Shown here in pieces: positions 50,021 through 58,667 of a DNA stretch of 64,000 bases; positions within the stretch are counted from its first letter, which is position 1, and the number at the start of each line of letters is the position of its first letter. A model generated the notes under the pieces. The model saw only the letters and a program-made list of their open reading frames with translations, was not told the origin of the DNA and searched no databases. Both the position numbers and the translations under genes were made by a program. Source of the stretch: DASSBQ01 sp040981125. Lineage in GTDB: Bacteria; Nitrospirota; Nitrospiria; Nitrospirales; Nitrospiraceae. The stretch covers positions 124,001-188,000 of the forward strand of contig JANRMQ010000005.1 in the NCBI GenBank assembly GCA_040981125.1, read 5' to 3'.

Positions 50021-50068
50021 CTCAGCTCGGCGGGCCGTCCTGGTCCGGTGGAGTCAGTTCTTCCATCA
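50021..50068 (-). CDS. 15-residue micro-ORF of module A
   Basis: ATG ATG at 50063-50068 follows GGAGGGATC and reads MMEELTPPDQDGPPS before TGA. The peptide resembles that of module B (ME-D/E-x-TPP-x2-D-x-PS). CTCCT (50076-50080 on the plus strand) can pair with AGGAG (50084-50088) in the ribosome site, which would mask it. It may be a real micro-protein or only a regulatory leader. Its promoter is at 50166-50194. Confidence 0.5.
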
Positions 50069-50165
50069 TGTGATCCCTCCTTGAAGGAGTGATACGAGAC
50101 TCAACAGGCGCGCTCTGTTCACAGTCTCATCAGGTGAAGGACATCTTCAGTGGACCACTGGTTAC

Positions 50166-50194
50166 TCAAATACTCCTATCTCAAAAACCTGTCA
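50166..50194 (-). promoter_or_regulatory. promoter of small module A
   Basis: On the minus strand TTGACA (50189-50194) is followed after exactly 17 bp by TATTTG (50166-50171). It drives a transcript of roughly 400 nt ending at the terminator at 49755-49796, with the micro-ORF about 90 nt from the start. Confidence 0.65.
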
Positions 50195-50450
50195 ACCCCG
50201 GAATTCAGCCCTAGATCTGTTACGGGGTCCAGTGTGATGACGGAGGCCCCCTTTTAAGAGAGCCCCCGCGTGGCGCGTAGTACGCCGACTTTACTTGTTT
50301 ATCTTACGGCCTTGAGGCTGCGTGCCCATTGGGGGAACAGGAAGGGACCTGACGTCGGAATTGACGCGGAGCAGAACTACTTTTCCTCGGAATCGACTTC
50401 ACCACACAAAAGGCGCGACGCAAGCTTTTGGAAAGCTGTCTGCATCATAA

Positions 50451-50464
50451 GTGCCGAGAGGCAC
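50451..50464 (-). ncRNA. conserved hairpin of small module B
   Basis: GTGCC-GAGA-GGCAC, the counterpart of 49964-49977. The flanks also match: the base run upstream begins with GTCGG at the same 31-nt distance in both modules. Confidence 0.55.
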
Positions 50465-50481
50465 GGCCAATGGCTTGTCGG

Positions 50482-50553
50482 TTACGAGTTCCGACGGAAA
50501 GCCCGCTCTTCGCCCGACGGGCGGTCAAGGCCAGGTGGCGTCGCATCTTCCAT
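50482..50553 (-). CDS. 23-residue micro-ORF of module B
   Basis: ATG at 50551-50553 follows AAAGGAGGGTG and reads MEDATPPGLDRPSGEER, then AFRRNS and TAA. It shares its opening pattern with the 15-residue peptide of module A, and like it sits about 100 bases after a TTGACA promoter. Function unknown. Confidence 0.5.
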   Translation of the reverse strand: MEDATPPGLDRPSGEERAFRRNS

Positions 50554-50657
50554 CAATCCACCCTCCTTTCGCTTCGGAATCGTGAGGAGATCTAGCTGAC
50601 AGCCGCGCGGTCTGCCCGACCTCCTTCACCATAGGAAACTGTTAGGCCGCATCTTTC

Positions 50658-50686
50658 TATCTACGCTTCCATCCGAACTCTGTCAA
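50658..50686 (-). promoter_or_regulatory. promoter of small module B
   Basis: On the minus strand TTGACA (50681-50686) is followed after 17 bp by TAGATA (50658-50663). The transcript would run toward 50245, where a GGCG/CGCC hairpin (50271-50285) parallels the TTGGCG/CGCCAA hairpin (49796-49814) of module A. Confidence 0.7.
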
Positions 50687-50760
50687 CAGGGTGAAAACGC
50701 GCGGTGGATGCCGCACGCCGGCCGCGGAACAACTCGGAGCTAATGATTCTCTCGCTGTTC

Positions 50761-51636
50761 CTATTCGCCGCCTTGCTGACGTTTTTTCATCATCTCCCCG
50801 AATTGCTTTATCATCTCATTCACGTCCGGTTGCGAAGCCTCGTCCGACCGGCCTTTGGCCGCCGCGTTTCGTTCCGCCCGGCGTTTCTTCATCTCCTGCA
50901 TCATTCGTTGAAGTTCTTCACCGCCGCCACCCGATCCGCCGCCCTCCGCCCCGCGCATCAAGGCCTCTCGAGTCATTTTCGTGTACTCGGCAGGCATGGT
51001 GAACAGAGCATCATCGAGAGACTTCTCCTCAATGGCCGTCGTTTCCGTCCGCGATGATTCCTTACCGTGATTGTCATAGCGTACAGTCCGTAATCCGAAT
51101 CCCCCCTCATCGACCAGTTGCTTCACCCACCCCGGTTGGGATGATCGCTGAACCTGTTTGGGATCCAACCAAAATGTGGCGGATCGGCCGAATCCTTTCG
51201 CCACACAGATTTCTTGTTCCAATTTTCTCGTATCCTTGTCTGTAATCCGCCACACTTCGCAGGCATAGCCGGCAATGTTCTCGGACTTACCGGTTCGCTC
51301 CACAACATGTTGCTCAAGGGCTTCCTTCAGATGCTCCTGCGACCGCTCGTCCACCTGATCGAGCGACATTTCCATGTACACTTTCTTGTCACCCATCGGA
51401 ATCAGCATGGTCCGCGCGCGACCGTCAATGATCATGAAATGCCGTTTCCCTTCGTCGCGCAACATTTCCATGCGCGCCTTCTCGCCTTTGATGTACCAGT
51501 TCATGTCGGTGGAGCCGTCGAGGCCGGGATGCGTGGTTTTCATATGCACGATGCCTTCGAAATCTCCCGCCAGAATCGAGAAAGGCAATACCAGGAACAC
51601 GAGGCATCCAAGCAGGACCCTATAGAGAATCTTCAT
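50761..51636 (-). CDS. exported DUF4412-like protein
   Basis: A 291-residue protein with a signal peptide (residues 1-23, LGCLVFLVLPFSILAG), then a domain reading GIVHMKTTHPGLDGSTDMNWYIKGEKARMEM...FMIIDGRARTMLIPMGDKKVYMEM, typical of DUF4412 and related LolA-like beta folds. The C-terminal 80 residues are Gly- and charge-rich (GAEGGGSGGGGEE, MKKRRAERNAAAKG), probably disordered. Likely periplasmic. Function unknown. Confidence 0.85.
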   Translation of the reverse strand: MKILYRVLLGCLVFLVLPFSILAGDFEGIVHMKTTHPGLDGSTDMNWYIKGEKARMEMLRDEGKRHFMIIDGRARTMLIPMGDKKVYMEMSLDQVDERSQEHLKEALEQHVVERTGKSENIAGYACEVWRITDKDTRKLEQEICVAKGFGRSATFWLDPKQVQRSSQPGWVKQLVDEGGFGLRTVRYDNHGKESSRTETTAIEEKSLDDALFTMPAEYTKMTREALMRGAEGGGSGGGGEELQRMMQEMKKRRAERNAAAKGRSDEASQPDVNEMIKQFGEMMKKRQQGGE

Positions 51637-51675
51637 CGTTGCGAACTCCCGGTTAGGGTATGTGGAGAAAGTGGG

Positions 51676-51810
51676 CTAGTGTGTCAATTTCTCTGCCGGC
51701 GCCTTGGCCTTCGCCCTCCCTTGTTCGTTTTGCTTGCATGAGCCGGTGTCCTCCGGGTCACACGACGCCAGCTTGACCCGGCGGCCGGATTTGATTCGAT
51801 AATGGACCAC
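51676..51810 (-). CDS. 44-residue small protein
   Basis: A GTG at 51810, with AAGGAGG about five bases upstream, opens a frame beginning MVHYRIKSGRRVKLASCD and continuing PEDTGSCKQNEQGRAKAKAP to a stop at 51676. It lies 10 bases after the otsB stop and 39 bases before the DUF4412-like gene, all on the same strand. Two cysteines, no hydrophobic segment. No family recognised; kept for its ribosome site and spacing. Confidence 0.5.
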   Translation of the reverse strand: MVHYRIKSGRRVKLASCDPEDTGSCKQNEQGRAKAKAPAEKLTH

Positions 51811-51820
51811 CCATCCTCCT

Positions 51821-52591
51821 TCAATCCTTCTCTCCTCCGACGGCGCGCAGAAGATAGCCAAGGAGTGAGTTCACCTCCTCCTGCCGCCGCAGATAATAGC
51901 GGGCCGCCGACAGGGATCGCCGGCCGATCCGTACGGAGACGATGCGCTCGTCCGGCAGAGCGAATACGTCCTCGTCCGTATCGTCATCCCCCACATACAG
52001 GCACGCGGGGCAACGCAGTTGCCGCATCAGTTCCACCAAGGCGGAGCCTTTATGGGGAGTTCCCGGCGGGATCACATTCACGACCGCTTTTCCAAAAATG
52101 AGGCGGGGAGTGGGCACGAGCTGCGCCGCGGCTTTAAGCGCACGTTCCTTGGCCCGGCGCGGCGACGTCGCCTTTCGATAGTGCAGCGTGAGCGAGTAGA
52201 TTTTATCCTCGAGGCCGATCCCGGCGGCGGCAAACTCCGTCTGGAACTTCTCCAGCTCCTTGATCCATAAGCGGCACAGATCGTGGGATTGATGCAGCAT
52301 GCGAGAGGAGGCACAGACGCCCTGCATGCCGTGATTGCCGATCAGGTAGGTCACGACGCCTTCCACTCTCGGACGGAGGTCCTCGAGAGCCCGTCCCGAC
52401 ACGACGGCGGTCGGCGCTTTCGCCGTCAATTCCCCCAGCGCGAGCCGCACGGACTCGACCATTCTGGCTGCGTCACGATCCCGAACGATGCGCGCCAATG
52501 TGCCGTCAAAATCGAACGCATACAGCGTCCGGCTGTCGCCCGCAAGCCCGTCCAACGCCCGCTTTCCCGTAGCGCTTAAAAGATATCGCAT
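51821..52591 (-). CDS. otsB: trehalose-6-phosphate phosphatase
   Basis: A 256-residue HAD-family phosphatase: YAFDFDGTLARIV (nucleophile Asp), TAVVSGRALEDL, LIGNHGMQGVC, KGSALVELM and CLYVGDDDTDEDVFAL. These are the four HAD motifs plus the TPP-type cap. It dephosphorylates trehalose-6-phosphate to the stress protectant trehalose. It lies 25 bases after the otsA-like gene, so both are in one operon. Confidence 0.95.
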   Translation of the reverse strand: MRYLLSATGKRALDGLAGDSRTLYAFDFDGTLARIVRDRDAARMVESVRLALGELTAKAPTAVVSGRALEDLRPRVEGVVTYLIGNHGMQGVCASSRMLHQSHDLCRLWIKELEKFQTEFAAAGIGLEDKIYSLTLHYRKATSPRRAKERALKAAAQLVPTPRLIFGKAVVNVIPPGTPHKGSALVELMRQLRCPACLYVGDDDTDEDVFALPDERIVSVRIGRRSLSAARYYLRRQEEVNSLLGYLLRAVGGEKD

Positions 52592-52616
52592 GAGTCGATG
52601 TTCTCGCGGAGAGACG

Positions 52617-54848
52617 CTACTGCGGTAGGCCGGTGGTCTGGCCGACTTGTCTCATGACACGAATTCGTTTGCGCATGCGCGCGGCATCCGTGAGCATCCG
52701 CCCCGCCCACCGATACACATTGAATTCCTGAATCAACCCCCGCATGCTCCTCATGCGCGCCCGTTGTTCAGCCGGCGCCATTGTCAGCGCCAGATGCAGA
52801 GCAGCCGCGCACTGATCGATGTCGTAGGGATTGACGACCAGCGCCTCGGGCAATTCCTGAACGGCGCCGGTAAACTGGCTGAGTATCAGGACGCCTTGAT
52901 CGTCATCACGCGCGGCGATGAATTCCTTGGCGACGAGATTCATGCCGTCGTGGAGGCTGCTGACCACGCAGACCTCGGACGCCCGATAATACTCATAGAC
53001 ATCCGGCGGCTCGTGATGGCGGACTTTCAACACGATCGGCTCGTATCCTTCGCGGCCGAAGCGCTTATTGATTCGTTCCGCGAGTGCGTACACCTGATCG
53101 TGGAAGTGCTGGTACTGATCGATGATGGTGCGGCTCGGCGCCGCGATCTGTATGAACGAGAACTTGCCGATCCATTCGGGTTGCAGCTCAAAGAGGCGCT
53201 CGACCGCGAGAAACCGCTCGACGATGCCCTTCGTGTAATCCAATCGATCGACGCCGATCCCGACCAGACGATCCGGTCCCATGGCATGGCGTTCCCGGAT
53301 ATGTTGGCGGCAGTCGGCAATCGGCCGTTGATTATGGAGCCACCGCGACGGCCATTCGATCGAGATCGGGTAATTCTTCACCGCGGTCAGTTTGCCTCCA
53401 TAAGAGACGATGGAGGTGTCGCGATCGATGCGGGCTTCCAAAATCCGGTCGATGCAGTACATGAAATGATTGCAATGCACTCTCGTATGGAACCCCACGA
53501 TGCTGCTGCCGAGCAATCCTTCAAGGATTTCCTGACGCCAGGGACAAATCCCGTAGCTTTCGGCGTTCGGCCATGGGATATGCCAGAACGTAATGATCGT
53601 CGCATTCGGCAATTTCTCCCGTACCATCTTGGGCAATAGAGCCAAGTGATAGTCCTGCACCAAGACCACCGGATCATCCGTCTTAGCCTCCTCGATGACC
53701 GCCTGCGCGAACCGCTCATTGATCGTCACGTAATGTTCCCAGTCCGAGGTGCGAAACGTGGGACGGACATGGGCATTGTGACAGAGCGGCCAGAGTCCCT
53801 CGTTGGCGAAGCCGTAGTAATAGCCGGCTTCCTCGTCCGGCGTCATCCAGATCCGACGGATGTCATACGAGGGATGGTCAGGCGGGACACGGACATGATC
53901 CCGGCCGTCGACGACCTCGCGGTCGGCGGACCCGCTTCCATGCGCCACCCAGACACCCGAGCAAGCCCGCATGACGGGTTCGAGCGCGGACACCAGACCG
54001 CTTGCCGGGAGTTGAACTTCGATCTTCTGACCGCGCTTCGTATGGATATAGGGTTCGCGATTGGACACGATAATGATCTCATCACCGGCCAGATGCTCGT
54101 GTAGAATCGATTTCAAGCTGGACGGGCTCCATGTGATCTGGCTCTCGTCGCGCATCCGACGGTCCGCCTCCAACTCGCGGACGAGGTCGTGAAGATCCTC
54201 CGCCACCGGATGCAGCTCGGGGGAATGAACCTGCCGCTTCAACGCCGGAAGGCCGCCCCGGTCCAGCAGAGCACGTACGCCCGCCACCCACCCTCTCCAA
54301 CTGATCTGCGCCACCAACACCGTCACGAGCGAGATCAGAGCCGCCAGTCCGGCGAAGAGATAGAAAATGTACCACTTGGTATCGGTGCTCCGCTGATGCA
54401 CGAAACTCATATCATGCACGAGCATCAGCCGCCCCAAGGCACGCCCGTTGGATTGGATGGTCGAGGACATGATATGGAGCGGCCCTTGATTGAAATTCAC
54501 GACCTCCGATCTGCCGGGTTGCAGGTGTGCCAGGCTTCCGCACGATAACTGATCGGGGTAGGTCAGGGTCTGATAGAGAAGACGGTCCTGCAGATCACAG
54601 AACCCCAGAGCATAGAGCCGTTCATCCTGAATGACCTTGTGGAAGTACGTAAAAATTTTCGCGCGGGACTTCGCCGCGACCAACTCCACAAGCGGCGCCT
54701 CCATGGTGCTGGCCAGCAATCTGGAACGGCTTTCGAGGTCTCGCGTAAACCATTTGAGTGTCAGGGCGTCTACCAACGGCACCACCGCATAGGCGACCAA
54801 ACCCAATACCAAGAGCAACGGTAAGACAAAGCGCAGGGAAAGTCGCAT
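52617..54848 (-). CDS. otsA: membrane-anchored trehalose-6-phosphate synthase with extracytoplasmic domain
   Basis: A 743-residue protein, about 270 residues longer than usual OtsA. Residues 8-28 form a membrane segment, 30-155 an extracytoplasmic domain (SRSRLLASTMEAPLVELV, GFCDLQDRLLYQTL, GRLMLVHDMSF), 159-182 a second membrane segment, then a HAMP-like linker. The GT20 synthase domain starts near 255 (DEIIIVSNREPYIH, VQDYHLALLPKMV, TFWHIPWPNAESYGICPW, VDRLDYTKGI, SSLHDGMNLVAKEF). It makes trehalose-6-phosphate from a nucleotide glucose and glucose-6-phosphate. The architecture copies a sensor kinase with the enzyme as output. The ATG at 54848 is preferred over one at 54905. Confidence 0.92.
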   Translation of the reverse strand: MRLSLRFVLPLLLVLGLVAYAVVPLVDALTLKWFTRDLESRSRLLASTMEAPLVELVAAKSRAKIFTYFHKVIQDERLYALGFCDLQDRLLYQTLTYPDQLSCGSLAHLQPGRSEVVNFNQGPLHIMSSTIQSNGRALGRLMLVHDMSFVHQRSTDTKWYIFYLFAGLAALISLVTVLVAQISWRGWVAGVRALLDRGGLPALKRQVHSPELHPVAEDLHDLVRELEADRRMRDESQITWSPSSLKSILHEHLAGDEIIIVSNREPYIHTKRGQKIEVQLPASGLVSALEPVMRACSGVWVAHGSGSADREVVDGRDHVRVPPDHPSYDIRRIWMTPDEEAGYYYGFANEGLWPLCHNAHVRPTFRTSDWEHYVTINERFAQAVIEEAKTDDPVVLVQDYHLALLPKMVREKLPNATIITFWHIPWPNAESYGICPWRQEILEGLLGSSIVGFHTRVHCNHFMYCIDRILEARIDRDTSIVSYGGKLTAVKNYPISIEWPSRWLHNQRPIADCRQHIRERHAMGPDRLVGIGVDRLDYTKGIVERFLAVERLFELQPEWIGKFSFIQIAAPSRTIIDQYQHFHDQVYALAERINKRFGREGYEPIVLKVRHHEPPDVYEYYRASEVCVVSSLHDGMNLVAKEFIAARDDDQGVLILSQFTGAVQELPEALVVNPYDIDQCAAALHLALTMAPAEQRARMRSMRGLIQEFNVYRWAGRMLTDAARMRKRIRVMRQVGQTTGLPQ

Positions 54849-55364
54849 CCTATACTCTCGATTCCGTCTCCAGCCCAATCGGCTCGGGCCGGATGATATA
54901 GACATTTCGCCGGGGTGAATCGGCCATTCACTCCGCTCCTTCAGGCCACGCTCATCGGCGTGAGCACTGAGTCAAATCCTACGGCAGCCCGCACAAGCGG
55001 ATACATATCAAGCCCGATTGGTTCGGTTCAAGTCAAGGACGAGCCGGCGATGATTACTTACCTGAACCGCCACGGAACGATACGGGATGCCGCATCTGAC
55101 GGCCCCCAGTCGGGCATTGTCTCCATTCATCCAGTCGTTCTGTCCTCAATTCCAGAGGGGCCCGTCTCCCGTTATGGTTGCATGCCGGCTATGTCTCGAT
55201 GGCATAAAGGAAAAATCATATTCTTATGCCGGTCATGATTCTGGTATCGGGCTTGCTTCCGATGAAGCGACTTGCCGTGAGTCTTCCGGCCACAGCACCC
55301 CGTCCAGGCTGGGATGAACGGACCGCCTTGCGTCTACGCAGCACTAACAAAAGGAGGACGCTCG
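54849..55364. other. 516-bp divergent intergenic region
   Basis: It separates the otsA-like gene from the divergent SRPBCC gene, so it should hold promoters for both. A 107-codon frame (54915-55238) has no ribosome site and no recognisable content. The segment just before 55365 has AAAGGAGG. Confidence 0.45.
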
Positions 55365-55826
55365 ATGTCCACGATCGAAAAATCTATCGAAGTCGATGTC
55401 CCGGTTCGCACCGCCTACAATCAATGGACGCAGTTTGAAGAGTTCCCTAAATTCATGGAAGGTGTTCAAGAGGTAACACAGGTGGACGATACCCACCTGC
55501 ATTGGAAGGCAACCATCGCCGGCAAGGACAAACAGTGGAACGCCGTCATTACGGAGCAGAGACCTGACGATCGGATTGCCTGGAAAAGCATCGACGGCGC
55601 CAAGAATGCCGGCTGCGTGACCTTCCATCGCCTGTCGGATAGTAAGTCCAAGGTTATGCTGCAGCTGGACTATGAGCCGGAAGGCGCCGTGGAGAACGTA
55701 GGAGACATAGTCGGCGTGGTATCGACGCGAGTGGCGGGGGATCTTAACCGGTTCAAAGATTTTATTGAATCACGTGGACGAGAGACCGGCGCCTGGCGCG
55801 GAGACGTCAAGCAATCGCGAATCTAA
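55365..55826 (+). CDS. SRPBCC (polyketide cyclase/START-like) family protein
   Basis: A 153-residue protein; AAAGGAGG precedes the ATG at 55365. It opens with STIEKSIEVDVPVRTAYNQWTQFEEFPKFMEGVQEVTQVDDTHLHWKATIAGKDKQWNAVI, the common SRPBCC pattern found in stress-associated cyclase/dehydrase-like proteins. There is no signal peptide. Such helix-grip folds bind hydrophobic ligands; the ligand here is unknown. Confidence 0.88.
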   Translation: MSTIEKSIEVDVPVRTAYNQWTQFEEFPKFMEGVQEVTQVDDTHLHWKATIAGKDKQWNAVITEQRPDDRIAWKSIDGAKNAGCVTFHRLSDSKSKVMLQLDYEPEGAVENVGDIVGVVSTRVAGDLNRFKDFIESRGRETGAWRGDVKQSRI

Positions 55827-55984
55827 ACCAGCGTCAGATCCTACCCGGCGCCGCCCATTTATGGCCACACGATGAGGCGGCGGCGGGTCAACCGAATACT
55901 TGAAGACATTGAAGGGTCTTCTCCGGCGGCGATCAGGAAGAGAGGCTTTGCCTGATGAGCCGCCGGATCACAGGAAGTGCGGAA

Positions 55985-56334
55985 TGGTGGAGGCGAGGGG
56001 AGTTGAACCCCTGTCCGAAGATCGTCGGCGCATCGGTTCTACATGTGTAGCCGGACGTTTTACATTCGCAACCACCCACGCCCGTCGGCCGGCTTAGAAT
56101 GGCTGCTAGCCCAGAAAGTTCTCGTCCTCCACCGCTGAGCACCGGTCTTGGACCAGCCCGCTGCATCGCGCCTCTTCACCCCCGCGGGCCTCAGATGAAA
56201 AGACGTCTCAGCTTATTAAGCTGCGAGTGCCAGTTCTTGGTTGGCAGTTGCTGTTTTCCTAAAGGTTTTACGAGACTCTAGGAGCTCGACATGCCCCGAT
56301 GACCTCAGTATCCCCGTCGAAACCGGTCGCCCCC
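55985..56334 (-). ncRNA. ssrA: tmRNA
   Basis: The tRNA-like 5' end GGGGGCG (56328-56334) pairs with CGCCTCC near the 3' end, which is followed by A and an encoded CCA. The T-arm reads GGTTCAACTCC. The resume frame encodes a tag ending ANQELALAA with stop TAATAA near 56214. It rescues stalled ribosomes together with SmpB, which is not in the window. Length of 350 nt is normal. Confidence 0.95.
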
Positions 56335-56342
56335 TTCATTGA

Positions 56343-56465
56343 GAATGTTGAAAAAATCTCCCAGCGTCGTTCTCGGCGTCGCGTCTCCCTGCGGCGTACC
56401 GGCAAAAAGTACGCCTCAGTCGCCGCGCCGCCTGCGGCCTTGTCAGGAGCCATTTTGAACATCCT
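56343..56465. repeat. palindromic intergenic element, about 123 bp
   Basis: The ends are related inverted repeats: AATGTTGAAAAAATCTCCC on the left and, on the opposite strand of the right end, GGATGTTCAAAATGGCTCC. The centre is GGCGTAC-N9-GTACGCC (56394-56416). The overall fold is a long imperfect hairpin, as in non-autonomous dispersed elements. It adjoins the tmRNA 5' end. Confidence 0.65.
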
Positions 56466-56897
56466 GATTTAGCCCATGGTTCTTCCATTCAACTAACATG
56501 TCCTAATGCACCATCTGCCGCCTAGCTGGATAGCTTTTTTGAATCTTCTCTCATCTCAGCTACCGGCCATACGCCATTGCCCATCAGCTCGCCGTTATAG
56601 ATGCTCATCATATCGCACCGGTCAAGAGGATGCCAGCGCCGGTCGAAGACGATCGCTGGAAACACCGCCCGAGATCTGATTCCGGTAAGGAGCCAATCCG
56701 CGATCACCCCAGCTCAGCCATTTCTCTCCCAGTTTTCGCTTGCAATTGGGATGGTGCGCGGATACATCTAACGCAATTTTCAGTGGCGCAGCCGAGATCG
56801 GCATTTCGAGCGAGGACGGAGCCACTTTTCGATATACCGTGATAGGGCAGTGGAGTCTCGCCGGTGTTCTCGATAGGGAAAGGCCGGGGACAGTACA
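56466..56897. other. 432-bp leader region of the carbon-uptake operon
   Basis: No convincing gene is present on either strand. It ends in the terminator at 56898-56950, so if the operon promoter lies here, this stretch is an untranslated leader with an attenuator. Possible -35/-10 boxes (TTGCAA near 56739) are weak. Confidence 0.45.
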
Positions 56898-56950
56898 GGC
56901 CAGTCGTTGGGCCCTTGTTTCAAGGACCGCCGGCTGGCCTTTTTCTTTCT
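56898..56950 (+). terminator. intrinsic terminator or attenuator directly before dabB
   Basis: GGCCAGTCG (56898-56906) pairs with CGGCTGGCC (56931-56939), allowing one G-U pair. An inner hairpin CCTTG-TTT-CAAGG lies in the loop, and TTTTTCTTTCTCT follows. The AAGGAG ribosome site of the next gene begins only 5 bases later, so read-through past this hairpin may set expression of the operon. Confidence 0.75.
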
Positions 56951-56972
56951 CTCTAAGGAGTATCGCGCAGGC

Positions 56973-58667
56973 ATGGCCTTTCTGGTGCTGGTCGCGTTGT
57001 TGCCGCTGTTGACCGCATTCATCGTGATGACCGGCGATCGCGCCGATCAAGAGCAGAATGCGAAGGCCGGCGCGCTACCGGTCATCGCCGCCTTTTTCGG
57101 CTCCGTCGTCGCCTTGGTGTTGGTCAGCTTGAACGGGCCGATCAGCGTGCGGCTTTACGATCCGGACGCCGTGAGCAACCTCGCCTTTCCCATCGGGTTC
57201 TACATCGACCGCTTGAGCGCGGTCATGATGGTCCTCATCACCGGGGTGACCACACTCATCTATCGCTATTCCACAGGTTATATGTATCAAGATCGGGGCT
57301 TTCGCCGTTATCTCGGCATCCTGGCCCTGACGACCTCGGTGTTGCTGTGTATGGTGTCCAGCGCCAATCTCGTGATGTTGTTCGTCTTCTGGCAAATGCT
57401 GTCGTACCTGCTGTTTCTGCTGGCCCACAATCATGGGCATCCCGCGACGCTGGCCGGAGCCGTCAACACGTTCACGCTTTTGCGGGTCAGCGACGTAGGT
57501 TTTCTTGCCGGCATCATCCTGGCCTACTCGCTCTACGGCACGTTCGAATTTCAAACACTCTTCATTCGGGCAGCCGAGAACCCGGTTACTCTGGCTCTCT
57601 GGCCCGCGCTCGGATGGGAGATGAACGGCGTGACGGCCGTTACCCTGCTGATTTTTATCGGTGCGATGGGCAAGTCTGCTCAGTTTCCCATCCATACCTG
57701 GCTCCCCCGCTCGCTCTATGCCCCGACACCGATTCACGCGCTGTTGCACGCGGGGATCATCAATGCCGGCGGCTTCTTACTGAACCGACTCGCCCCGCTG
57801 TATGGTCAGAGTTCCACGACATTGCATGTGGTGTTCATTATCGGGATGTTCACGGCCATTCTGGGCGCCACCATGATGCTCACTCAGAACGACATCAAGA
57901 AGACACTCGGGTTTTCGACCATCGGCCAGATGGGCTACATGATCATGGAGTGCGGCTTAGGCGCCTTCTCCCTCGCCGTCTTCCACCTAATCGCACACGG
58001 TCTGTTCAAGGCCACGGTCTTCTTGAACTGCGGCAATGTCATTCACAAAGCTCGTCAGGAACCTTCGTTTCCGCAGATTGACCGCGAAACGGAAGCAGGA
58101 AAGCTTTCCAATCTCACCTGGTCCACCGGATTTGTGACGACGTTGTTGTTACCGCTCGTGATCCTGTTGGTCACCCATGGAGTCTTGCATATACCCTTGC
58201 TTGAATCGCAAGGGACGGTGATCTTCCTGTTCTTTATCTGGGTCACGTCCGCACAAGCCATTCTTTCCTTGACCCGCATTCGCGCCGTCGCGTCCTGGAA
58301 AGTGTCCGCCGCAATGCTCTCGACCCTGCTGCTGGTCGTCTTTACCTACCTCTTCGCGGTGGAGAGCTTCACGCATTTCCTCTATCCCGATCCGGCCGAA
58401 GTCGCCTCCTACTTCAAGGCCGCCGCGCTTCCCGGCCGGCTCTTCGACATCCTGGTCGCATGCACCACTCTCCTGATCGTGCTCAGCTGGTTCTATCTGT
58501 ACGCGCATGCGCATGGACGGATCTTCCACATCCCGGCGTCGATCGAGAGCCTCCTGGCTCACCTCTATGTCCTGTTCATGAATCGGCTCTACATCGACCT
58601 GCTCTATCTCAAGATGGGACGGATGGTACTGCTGATCGCTCATCGCCTGGAGAAACGGATGTCATGA
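56973..58667 (+). CDS. dabB: NuoL-like membrane subunit of an inorganic-carbon transporter (DabB)
   Basis: A 564-residue polytopic protein of the proton-conducting antiporter family (about 14 membrane segments). IGAMGKSAQFPIHTWLPRSLYAPTPIHALLHAGIINAGGF and LTQNDIKKTLGFSTIGQMGYM hold the key lysines and histidines of the family. At the TM5 position where NuoL/NuoM have Trp-Glu it reads FVFWQMLSYLLF, Gln instead of Glu. Followed by DabA, so it should couple cation flow to CO2 hydration rather than act in complex I. AAGGAG lies 12 bases before the ATG at 56973, and a terminator just upstream. Confidence 0.9.
   Translation: MAFLVLVALLPLLTAFIVMTGDRADQEQNAKAGALPVIAAFFGSVVALVLVSLNGPISVRLYDPDAVSNLAFPIGFYIDRLSAVMMVLITGVTTLIYRYSTGYMYQDRGFRRYLGILALTTSVLLCMVSSANLVMLFVFWQMLSYLLFLLAHNHGHPATLAGAVNTFTLLRVSDVGFLAGIILAYSLYGTFEFQTLFIRAAENPVTLALWPALGWEMNGVTAVTLLIFIGAMGKSAQFPIHTWLPRSLYAPTPIHALLHAGIINAGGFLLNRLAPLYGQSSTTLHVVFIIGMFTAILGATMMLTQNDIKKTLGFSTIGQMGYMIMECGLGAFSLAVFHLIAHGLFKATVFLNCGNVIHKARQEPSFPQIDRETEAGKLSNLTWSTGFVTTLLLPLVILLVTHGVLHIPLLESQGTVIFLFFIWVTSAQAILSLTRIRAVASWKVSAAMLSTLLLVVFTYLFAVESFTHFLYPDPAEVASYFKAAALPGRLFDILVACTTLLIVLSWFYLYAHAHGRIFHIPASIESLLAHLYVLFMNRLYIDLLYLKMGRMVLLIAHRLEKRMS

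Noticed and set aside
54915..55238. 107-codon frame upstream of the SRPBCC gene
   Set aside because: No ribosome site, no motif, and erratic composition; treated as intergenic.
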